A stretch of 64,000 nt of DNA, from assembly GCA_024305745.1 (NCBI GenBank), contig JAHRBS010000010.1, forward strand, positions 1,991,501 through 2,055,500. Reading direction: 5' to 3'. The notes below the pieces were generated by a model. It did not search any database. It worked only from the letters and a program-made list of their open reading frames with translations, and was not told the DNA's origin. This DNA comes from Polyporus tsugae (taxonomy: Eukaryota > Basidiomycota > Agaricomycetes > Polyporales > Polyporaceae). This document shows, piece after piece, positions 54,839 to 64,000 of the stretch. Both the position numbers and the translations under genes were made by a program. The first letter of the stretch is position 1. Each line of letters begins with the position of its first letter.

Positions 54839-57801
54839 CTACTTTTTCCGTAACTGCGCGCGAAGGTTCGAGTTCTCCGTCTGTACCGAGTTGAGCTCCT
54901 CGAGGAGCGCCATCTGCTGCGTCTGCTGCGACATGCGCACCTCGTCGACCTCCTCCTGCGCCTTGTTCAGCGCGGTCTTGCTCGCAGCGAGCTCCGCCTC
55001 GAGACGTCGAACCTCAGAGCTGAGCTTCTCTACCTCCGCTTCCAGCTTCTTGACCTCGGCGTCGAGCTTTCTGCGCATGACATCGGACGTCGACGAGCTG
55101 TTGCTCTGCTCGGCGAGTTTGAGCACCTGCGCACTGAGCGAGTTGTTCGCGTCCGTGAGCTGCATGCACATTTCTGCTTGCTCAGCGGCCTGGGTCTCGA
55201 GCTCGAGCTTCTCAGCGGTAATACGATCGACAGCTTCTTGTAAGCTGGATACCTCGTCATGTCTGTGCCGGAATACAGTCAGAAAACAAGCTGGCGGACG
55301 GAATCCTTGACTCAATCACGCACATAGCGGTCTGCTTCGCAGTCATAGAGACGTTGCGGTCCTCGAGCATCTTGACCTGCTTCTGGTACGTCTCAAGCGC
55401 AGAGTTGCTCTCCTGCGCGAGCTTCTGCGCCCGCTCCGCGTTCTTCTTGAGCAAGTCGTGCGCCTGCGCGAAGCGGACCAGACGCTCGATCAGTGCACGG
55501 TCGTCCGCGATGAGAGCGTTGACACGTGTGGCAAAGGCCGCGACTGAGAAGGCTTCCGGTTCTGAGGCACGCGTAGGCAGGAAGCCATTAGGATCATAGA
55601 GTGTCTTGAGGGAACGGACATCCATCTCGGAGAGCGAAGCGCCACCCTTCATCGGCGAGGGGCTGGCTGTGGTGGGTGAGTTAAGGGGGGTTCGGCTCCT
55701 ACCCAGCTTCTGCGCCCGAGCTTCTGGCGAAGGGAGGATACTCCAGATAGGCTCGAGCTGCGAGGTGATCTTGGCAGCGTCGCCTTCGTACTGGACAAGA
55801 GGGCCATTGCCTTCCTCAATGTCCTGCAGAAGGTCAATAGCCTTAAAGTAAGCTCGCAAAGGATCTGGAATGCGAAGCGCACCTTGAGTCTCTTCTCCAA
55901 TGCTCTCACCTGTCCCTTCACGACGTCCCTCTCATTCCGGGCCTCTTCAAGCTGAATGTCAAGCTGCTCGCGCCTGTCCATCCCAACGCGCAGGTCTACT
56001 TCCAGCTTGGATCGCGCAGCGTTCCATTCCTCCTGTGCCCTCACATGAGAGTCCATCTTGACCTTGAGATCGTCCAGATGCTTCCCGATTGAAGTCGTTA
56101 GGCCACCTGCGGTGATGTCCCGTGAGTAGTGGCTAACACCATGCTCCCTCATCAGCTCCTGAATCGCGTCCACGGCGTAGTCCAGCTGAACCTTGCTCTC
56201 TCCGCCTTGCTGTAACGACACCCTCTCCGTGAGCAGCATCGCACGCTCCGCCTTGAGCTCCGTGATCTCCCTGTCCTTCTCGTCGAGCGTCCGCCTCTCC
56301 ATCGCCAACGCAGCCTCGACCTCCGTCAGCTCGCTATTCCGCACCTCCAGCACCTCTAACTGTCTCTCGAGTGTATCCACTTCTAGCCGCCTCTTCTCCA
56401 GCTCCGTCCGCTCATTTGCCCACGTCCGCTTCTCGTCCTCGAGTTTCCCTACCCTGTCCCCAATACCCCGCATCTCACCCATCTGCCGCTCCAATGCCGC
56501 GATCACCTCTTCCGCCTGTCGGAGCTCGGAGGCCTTCGATACGTCTGCCATCTGCCTCTCGGAACGTATTGAAGACAGCTCCTTCGCGAGCTTCGCTTGC
56601 TGCACATTCGAGGCATCCAACGCGACTTGTGCGGCCTTGAGCTGCTCCTGTAACGCGGAGACCTCGGCTGAGGATGCGGGCCCTTTGGGTGCGGAGGGTA
56701 CGATGGCGTCCGAGTGCCCAGCGAAGAAGTGCGCGCCGTCGAACCGTGACCGAGATGAGTTCGAGTGCGCGCTCGCTGCCGACGATTGTGTGGGGCTCAA
56801 CGCAGAGGTGCGATTGGGGGTACTTCGTCCCGAGGGACTGAGTTCGCCGCTCCCGTTCGCTTCTGGGGGCGCCATCTTCTTCTCCAGACTTCGTACCGAA
56901 TAGCTGAGGACGCCGGCGCGGTGCTCGAGTAGCCGGCGGTTGATCTCGCCCTCCTTCTCCGAGACGCGCCATAGCTCCTTCTGTGCGAGGTCGACCCTGC
57001 GGTTCGCGCTCTCAAGCTGTTCGGGCGTCTGCTTCGGGGCGTTCTTGTGGGACGAGTTCGCTTTGGAAAGTGATAGAGCTGCATCCCGGATTTTCGTCTC
57101 GAGAGTGAGCTTCTTCGATAACGCAACCAATCGTGATGAGAGCACTTGGTGCTCCTACATGCCACGCACCACAGGAACGAACGGAATAGAATGGAACAAG
57201 GTTCAACTGCACGCCTCCACAACATAGAACGCGCAGAACGCACCTTCTTGAGCTCCTCGACCTCCTCCGCACTTAATACATCATAGCCTCGACTGTCCAC
57301 GATCGCCTCGCTAGCAAGCAGGCTCATCAGCAGGTCGTCCTTCGCGCTGAACACCGCGCTGCCCCGCTTCTCCACGTCCCCCGGCTTCCTCGACAACTCC
57401 GCGACCCGTACAGGTATCGGTATCCGCGGCGACGATGGGCCCGCGACGGGCGACGACGGCTGCGTCGACGTCCTGCCCGACTCGACCGAATCGCGCGAAG
57501 ACTGAAACGACGAGTCCTCGTCCGACTTCGGCGAGCCCGCCGGCGCTATGGCGCCGTTCGTGCCCTGGCGAGACCGGTCCTTGCGGAAGAAGAGCGCGGC
57601 GGTGGTCTTCGGGCTGTCCTCGAGCGTGCTGCCGTTGGGCGGTGGGGACGCGGAGGGGGGCCATGACGGCTTGGACTGGACGTTCAGGGGATTCGTCGGC
57701 GGAGATGTGGCTGATGATGATGACGACGGGAGGGGGGACGTCGCTGAAGGCGGCGTGGAGGTTGCGGTGCCCCCGGCGAGGAAGCGTCGAACACCGTTCA
57801 T
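54839..57801 (-). CDS. uds1: Uds1-type (up-regulated during septation) coiled-coil protein
   Basis: Four exons, 57801-57244, 57154-55883, 55841-55324 and 55262-54839, about 923 aa. The Ser/Pro-rich N-terminus is followed by the Uds1 block (PF15456) at about residues 155-230: SAKDDLLMSLLASEAIVDSR then GYDVLSAEEVEELKK, EHQVLSSRLVALSKKLTLET and KIRDAALSLSKA. Nearly all the remainder is coiled coil (for example RAQKLAQESNSALETYQKQV; AEVKKLEAEVEKLSSEVRRL), ending NLRAQLRKK. In S. pombe the founding gene is induced during septation. The protein is likely a cytoskeletal or septum scaffold. Intron 55882-55842 is only 41 nt. Confidence 0.86.
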
Positions 57802-58561
57802 CTGCTTCTGTAGCCTGCTAGCAGGGGTCCAGGGAACGAAGGCGTGTGGGGCAGCCTGCTGCTGAACGGTTCAGAGAAGGGATGCGAGGGTATCCAGGGC
57901 AAGCACGGTGGGCTGCAGTGGCTGCGAGCTTTGCAGCAGCAGAGGGATTCAGGGAAGCGGGAGAAGGGAGGCGGTGATCGCGAGGTCAGATCCCGTCTTG
58001 TCGCCAGAGCCGCAAGAATGCAATCGCCCAGAATGACGTTGGAGGATGCTGCCAGCTTCGAAGATGAATGTAAGCTTGTAGCTGTGGCTGTGGCTGAAGG
58101 TGGAAGTAGGGGAGAAGGAGGCGGAGAGCAGGGAGAGGTTGGTTACAGCCGCATTCGGAGGTCCTCGCCACATGCAACTTGGACCTGATCTGCAAACTCG
58201 TTTCACAGGCGCGCGGTCACCATCGCCTCGCGGCCATTGATCAATCCTGGTCCATCGAACGGTTGATATACACTCCCGTGTACATGTAGCTAAATCCGTG
58301 CATAACTATATCCCTAACGTGAACGACCCACTTTAACCTCGGACGACCTTCTGAATCGAGGGGATGGATCTATTACACGGGTCCTTGCTATCGGATTCCA
58401 ACTTTGACTGCGAAATCATTCTCCGAGGCCTTCCTCTAAAGCAACAAAGCAACATAGTGCCAACGTCAACATGCGGTCTCGAGCTCGGGTTATCTGGATT
58501 CGAGTAATAACCACCTCTGACTGGTAACGTAACAATTTTAGCTGCACGAACGCCCCAAACA
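57802..58561. other. intergenic, about 760 bp
   Basis: Promoter of the Uds1-type gene and 3' flank of BST1. A plus-strand frame at 57844-58188 is Gly/Glu/Arg low complexity and I do not accept it as a gene. Confidence 0.5.
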
Positions 58562-61500
58562 TCATGACCTCCCGCTCAAATACCCAGGTGCAATCCGCGT
58601 TATCACCGCCCAGCCCACCGCCACGCTCGCCGTCTCGAACACCATGTACGTCGTCCGCGGCCCGACGAAAAACGCGACGAGTGCGAGCGCCGCCATCCCC
58701 CACCGGGGCGAAACGCGTTCCCGTCCCTCCGGCCGTCCTGCACTGAGATGTCGCGCGTCAACACATGCGACAACTGTCAAACAGAGAAGATACCGGAATG
58801 ACTCACAAGAAAGGCTTTATGCCACCGCTCGCATCGCCACTGCCAAAGACCTCGACGAGGACGAGGAACGGCGCGACGTACAGGAAATTATGGTCGCCGT
58901 TAAATGGTGTTGTCAGGCCCGCCGTTGCGAGCGTACGGACCCACACCGCGAGCACGGGCGCCGCCAAGGGCAGGAGCCATGTCATGAATAACAACAAGTG
59001 GAGACGTGCGTTGGCCTGTTGCTGTAGGTGGTGAGAATTTGGAGGTCTGGGCGGATTGTCTAGGGCCTCCGAAGATGATTCTGTGGGATTCGAAGATGAT
59101 TCTGTGGGATTCGATGATGATTCTCTTGGCTCCGATGGGGTTTCTGCGGATTCTGGTGGGATAGTGACGAGTGGAACTGCCTCCGCGCCAGGGGTCGGGG
59201 AAGGAAGCGATGAGAGGTCCGCCAGCGACGAAGCGCAGGTGTAAAAGTGGATGAGCCAGGAGCCTAGGAATGCGACTTGCCACGGGACAAGAACAAAGAT
59301 AACCAAGAAAATGAGCGCCATGGAAAGGAGGGCTGTGGTGGGACGACGGAGAGACGAATCTTCTCTGTGCCTGGATTCGAGCGTTGTGAGATAAGGGTAC
59401 ATGACGAGCGTCGAGTGCCACACCTTCTGAAAATCTTCTGAATGCGCTGAGTTGACCATAACAAACCCAGTAAAAGCCACCACATTGCGCAAACTAGCCC
59501 AAACGCGACGGGAAGCAAAAGCATTGCAAGCGGTGCAAAATGGTGGCTGCCCCCATTACCTAGCCACGCACCAACCCTCAGCGGAAGCAAAGAGATGAAG
59601 TACGAGGCGATTACGAGGTATGGCAGCCTGTCGCGCGCAAACCAGTCCAAAGAGGTCTTGACGTCTGGAATAGGGGCTTTTCGTCGCAAGTATCAGTTTC
59701 CGCATCTGACTAGAGTGGTACGAACAAAGGCTTACCGCCACCTTCCACTAACCGACATGTATCCCACATGAGGATAGCGACGATCCCCACCGCCCAGCAT
59801 GCTGCCGCAGTTCCATACCGTGTACCCCAACGTCCAATAGTTGCCCACCAATCTACGCTGAGCTCTAGTTCGCTAACGCTGCACTCCCCCGACGAATGAA
59901 TAGTCAGGACATGAGCAGTCGAGTGGTTTGATGCGACATATGGCGCCGCAGAATGGGAATGCAAAAGGATGCGTCTCGAAAAGCTTGGGGCGAGCGGGAA
60001 GTAGTGGGTCTCAGATGGATGCGATTGGTGAGTGAGTAGCGGTAAGAATACCGCATCAGCTAGGTGATGCAATGTGAGCAGAGATCTATGTTGAACGAGG
60101 GAAAACGCACATGTACAGAAAGACCCTGGGTCATACTTTGGCGTCAGGCGGTACACAATGAGAGAATTGGCGGGCAGGATCGGAAGGTTGAGCCGCACAC
60201 GTATGTCATTGGGAATGGCGACAATGACAGTGGAGATCAGCAGACCTGTTCAAATGTCGAAGCTATGAGCTTTGATTGACAGTGATAAGGAGATGGCAGC
60301 GTACTCGTCAAACCCACATGAACATCCATAGGCTCATTTTGGGAGAACCCGCCAAATATCCATCCGCGCTTGTCGCCGTTGTCTACAGTCACGGCAATGT
60401 AAGAGCCCGCGCTCAGAGGAACGTCGGCCTCGAAGAGCACAATCCCCTCGGACTCATCGGAACCTTCGTCCGGTACTGGGAATGGGGAACCCGGTATAGG
60501 ACTTGGGATGAGCTTGAGTGTAGAAGGAAGTAGGGGAGTGCATGAGATTTCATTTCGCCTTTTGCAGATGCGGACCGTCGCCTGGAAGGGAAGGGGTCGA
60601 CGAGGTGCAACGGGGGGAATGGATCCCTGAGACGCATACAGCACGAACTTGAACGCGGTTTGTCCTTCCTCCGCTGCGGGGAATGGGAGTAGGTAGGTCT
60701 GCAAGCCAACAGGGTCGCGGACCAGAAGGTGCTGATTCGGTGGGACCGGATGGTATAGCCCCTCACGCAAGTGAACATCAGTAGGAACATGGTCAGGCGG
60801 TAGAACATGCCCGTCCCGTAGCCATTTGTCCAGAACTGTTGCACGCTCCTCCATACTCTTGGTGGTTGCGACTTCTAGTGCTGCCCGAGCAACGCGCCAG
60901 CGAACCTGGTGGCACCACACCATAGCGAGATGGCCAACGCCTGCCCAGCAACCTTCCATGGCACTGGTGAAAACGGTTCGCCGGTATACAGAGTTGACTA
61001 CCGCTGGCGACAAGATGCATGATTCCGACGGGATCATCAGGTCAGTCGCACCTCCACAGAGGGACAGAATAGGCGTCGGGTCTGAGGCTAAAGACTTGTG
61101 GTTGCTCGCATATATGTGGCCTATGCGGCGATCAAACCGTACGGGAGGGAGGGTATGCGGAGTGGACATGGTTATAATGGCGGAGATGTTAGGGTTAGGG
61201 AGGAGAGAGGTAGCGACAATCCCGCCCATGGAGTGGCCAATGACAACTATGGACGTCCCCTCTGGGTATCGGGAGAGGATGTAGTCGACAGCACGTGTCG
61301 CATAGGCGGTTTCTGTGTCGATGGTGGGGCCATGGAAGGCGGAGAGGTCTTCGTTAAATTCCACTGGACACAAGGCTGAGCAACTACGACCCGTCGTTGT
61401 AGAGTGCTGCACTTACCAGCAAAGAAGTCGAGGCCAGAGTACCCCTTGTCCGCAAACTCTGGTGAAATTTGGTACGGTGCAGAGTAGTATTGGTTAGCAG

Positions 61501-61856
61501 CCGAAGATGCTATTGAGCGAACTTGGTGCGATGATCCAGCGTTTCCAGGAATGAAAAGCACGGGTGCGCCATGCAGCTACTGAAAATCAGTCAAGATCTC
61601 CACGCTCCCAAGACGACGGAAGTGTGTATACCTCGTTGCTCTCGAGATTCCCTTCGCGGTAGAGCCACAGACTATAACGTCGCGCAAGCGGAGTCCAAGT
61701 GTGGTCAAGTTGCGTCTGGAGGACATAAGACGGCCACATCCATGACATGCGGCATCCTTGTGGTGAAAGCGAGTGATATAGGTCTAAGCCAGCATAGTAC
61801 AGGAGAGCAACTGCAGCGAGCGAGAAAAACGTGAGGGTGGCGAGGAGCCTGGTCAT
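58562..61856 (-). CDS. BST1: GPI inositol-deacylase Bst1/PGAP1
   Basis: Exons 61856-61632, 61576-61417, 61375-60305, 60245-60111, 60059-59736, 59676-59424, 59364-58807 and 58742-58562, about 968 aa. Intron 60110-60060 (51 nt) is in frame and stop-free but has a perfect GTGCGT donor. There is an N-terminal membrane anchor (LLATLTFFSLAAVALLYYAG), then PVLFIPGNAGSSHQVRSIAS, FNEDLSAFHG, and the lipase nucleophile GHSMGG (Ser near residue 177) with ITMSTPH. The C-terminal half has several membrane helices (WAVGIVAILMW; LLSMALIFLVIFVLVPWQVA; LHLLLFMTWLLPLAAPVLAV). The ER enzyme removes the inositol acyl chain of GPI anchors. It is divergent from the CorA gene. Confidence 0.92.
59071..59133 (-). repeat. 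21-bp tandem repeat inside the BST1 coding sequence
   Basis: Two perfect 21-bp units (59071-59091 and 59092-59112) and one degenerate unit. They encode ESSSNPT twice plus a partial copy in a loop between membrane helices of BST1. The 21-bp unit keeps frame, so copy number could vary without breaking the gene. Confidence 0.88.
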
Positions 61857-62131
61857 CGAGGACCTGGAGACAAGCCGCTGAGCGCTGAGCGCCGTCTGTT
61901 GCCCTCCGACGTCATGCCTGCACCCCCCGCTCGCTCCTTCCTCCCGCCTCCTCGCTGCTCTCTTCACCCGTAGACGTCGGCCCTGCCGCCTTGGCCCTGG
62001 CAATTCGATTGTTCTGTGTGTGAAGTTCAACAAACTTCCGCTGGAAACTGTGACTAGACCCTCCCTGACAATCGGCGCCTCCAATCGTCAAACGGCAGGC
62101 ACATCCTGCCACCGGACTCACAGCAGTAGTC
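61857..62131. promoter_or_regulatory. divergent promoter of BST1 and the CorA transporter, 275 bp
   Basis: Short head-to-head interval containing both promoters. No specific site is recognised. Confidence 0.45.
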
Positions 62132-64000
62132 ATGGCCTCCCCTCCCGACAACTCATCCATTCTCAATGGCTCTATCTCGAGCTCGCCACGGGCACTTCGC
62201 CCCGACCATTCCCCCATTCGCCACCGCCAAAGCATAGGAAGCGAGATCAATGAGGCTTCTTCCCGTCCACGGCTCTCGCCTACCCTTTCCCGGGCGTACA
62301 ACCCCAACGATCCTGATGCTCGTGAACGCCAGCGCGCCATGGATGCTGACATGGCCATGCAGCTGTCCCGCGCCCGCTCGGGGACGGTTGGCATGTCCTC
62401 GCCGATCACACCAGTCCCGACCCATCCCTCCCCACATCGGGTGTCTGAGGAGAACCAGCTGTTCCAAGAGCACCACTTCCCGACGCTGTCATTGCAGGAG
62501 CAGCAGGCCATAGACGAGGCAAGAGGAACAGCTCAACTTCATGCAGATGTTGAGCGTCCCGAGCAATACCAGCACCCAGGCTCAATGGGACAGGAACTTC
62601 TTACAAACCATCTCAGCTCTGGACACGATCCCGCTCTATTGGTCTCTCTGGATGCTCCTTATGTCGAGGATTCAACTCTGGGTGGGCTGCCCATGTATCA
62701 AGCTACCGTGGACCGTGCAGACCGACCGCACTACGAGTTCGCCCTCATGGAGGCCTTCGCGCGCGACGAGAAACATCGACTCGGTTTTCATACCCCATCC
62801 CTATCAGTCGACGTCCGGCCCCAAGGATCATCGTCAGCCCACATCTCCATGCCAAGTGGTGGCGAGAACCTGCAGCAGCAACCGCAGCTAGGGGAGCCTG
62901 CATCGACAGACTCCACCCTCCCATTCACACTTCCGCGTACCCGCCAGCGCAAGCTGAGTATCAGCTCCCCTGCTCCTCGAAGAGGCAAGATGGCGCTCTT
63001 CGAACAGGGCACTGCTCCGCCGCCCACGCTGGCTTCACGCGCGCCTCACCTGGCCATGGGGACGACGTTGAGCGCAGTGCCTTCCTACGATAATCTTGAC
63101 GAGTCACATCCAGGCATTCAGGATCGCCTCGGCCTCGCTATTGGCGGTGGTCCAGGTTCGGGGCACGACAGACCGTACAGGGTCTCATTCTACTCGAACA
63201 AGCTCTCGGCGACGATCCACGCGCGGAGTATGTGCGAGCTCCCTGCGGAAGGGCAGTCGTTCCAGGACCTCTTCCAGGGCCCACCTGATTCGAACAGCTC
63301 CTCGAATCCGAACAGCATACGCCCTTCCTTCCTCCATCGAGCTACGGCAGGTATGGCGGGATCCGTCCCGAAGTCTGGCACCACGTCCCCAACCCCACCT
63401 TTTCCTCTGAACGGCACTTCTACCTTCACAATGAAGGGACCACCCGGAGACAGGCGGTCGGGGGAGGACACCCCCCCTGATGCTTACACATGGTGGTTGG
63501 ATGTCCTCGCTCCGACGGATGAGGAAATGAAGCTGCTCAGCAAGGTTCGTTCATTACCGCTTTTCTCGCATGTCATAACGTACGCTAACGTAATGCTTGT
63601 GGCAGGTGTTCAACATCCACCCGCTGACGACTGAAGATATCCAGATGGAGGAAACGCGCGAGAAGATCGAGCTCTTTCGGAACTACTACTTCGTCTGCTT
63701 CCGTGGTTTCGATCAGGACCCGTACAGCCCAACGCATTTGGAGCCGCTTAACATGTATATCATTGTCTTTCGGGATGGTATTCTTTCTGTACGTATTTCA
63801 TACCTGTGTTCCCGGAAGTTAAGGGAGTCGGATGCTGACGTTTGAATGTTAGTTCCACTTCAGGCCGACTCCTCACCCACAGAATGTCCGCCGGCGAATC
63901 AAGCAGCTGAAGGATTATATTAGTGTCACGTCCGATTGGATTTCATACGCTCTCATCGATGACATCACGGACGCGTTCGGCCCGCTCATCCAGAGCATCG
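62132..64000 (+). CDS. ALR1: CorA-type magnesium transporter (ALR1/MNR2 group), 3' truncated by window
   Basis: Exons 62132-63544, 63606-63788 and 63853-64000, running off the right edge; 581 residues are visible. The N-terminal 350 residues are disordered, Ser/Pro-rich. The conserved part begins PYRVSFYSNKLSATIHARSM, then YTWWLDVLAPTDEEMKLLSK, NIHPLTTEDIQMEETREKIE, LFRNYYFVCFRGFDQDPYSP and LEPLNMYIIVFRDGILSFHF, ending in SDWISYALIDDITDAFGPLI. These are the soluble-domain signatures of fungal Alr1/Mnr2 Mg2+ channels. The two membrane helices and GMN motif lie beyond the window. Alr1 (plasma membrane) and Mnr2 (vacuole) cannot be separated from this part alone. Confidence 0.92.

Noticed and set aside
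57844..58188. 114-codon plus-strand frame upstream of the Uds1-type gene
   Set aside because: Low-complexity Gly/Glu/Arg/Gln translation, and it lies in the expected 5' leader of the divergent minus-strand gene.
1..64000. Mobile element, secondary-metabolite or anti-viral gene cluster
   Set aside because: No transposase, reverse transcriptase, polyketide or peptide synthetase, P450 cluster or terminal repeats were seen. The gene set is dispersed housekeeping plus F-box copies.

Overview
This window is nuclear DNA of a filamentous basidiomycete, most likely an Agaricomycete and possibly of the Polyporales. The signs are many short GT-AG introns (mostly 45-80 nt), GC-rich coding exons, basidiomycete-type ERMES, Orm1, Sec18 and Mtd1 proteins, and several copies of an Agaricomycete F-box family that begins P-x-E-x-W and continues A-C-T-D-G-G-x-T-G-R-S. 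I see no transposon, rRNA, tRNA or CRISPR array. All gene models were spliced by hand from frame continuity, GT/AG sites and remembered family conservation. No searches were run.

Layout. 1-377 (+): end of a U5 snRNP 40 kDa WD-repeat gene. 0.56-17.9 kb: a run of minus-strand genes: an Arb1-like RNAi/heterochromatin factor, a zinc-cysteine/AT-hook protein, ORC4, an unknown membrane coiled-coil protein, a 13-exon coiled-coil gene that may be augmin subunit HAUS5, a signal-peptide/one-TM wall-type protein and F-box copy 1. 18.5-25.6 kb: a DUF2009/UPF0652 protein (+), eIF3m (-) and the ERMES subunit MDM34 (+). 26.1-33.3 kb: a Virilizer-like m6A writer subunit (-) divergent from ORM1 (+), then MTD1 (-). 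34-38 kb: F-box copies 2 and 3 and a doubtful small gene. 38.2-49.9 kb (+): SEC18, a decayed F-box copy, a STIMATE/YPL162C vacuolar membrane protein, the E2/E3 enzyme UBE2O and a PP1 inhibitor-2. 50.2-54.2 kb: an unrelated coiled-coil/F-box/LRR-like gene (+) and frameshifted F-box copy 5 (-). 54.8-57.8 kb (-): a Uds1-type septation coiled-coil protein. 58.6-61.9 kb (-): BST1. 62.1 kb to the end (+): an ALR1/MNR2-type CorA magnesium transporter cut by the window edge.

Most genes are unrelated housekeeping genes packed 0.2-0.9 kb apart, many in divergent or convergent pairs. The signals most worth following are two separate triplets of ACGCGT (MluI cell-cycle box), one upstream of ORC4 and one upstream of the neighbouring zinc/AT-hook gene, which suggest a shared G1/S programme; the candidate HAUS5; Virilizer and Arb1 homologues; and an F-box family showing intact, frameshifted and truncated copies in one window.
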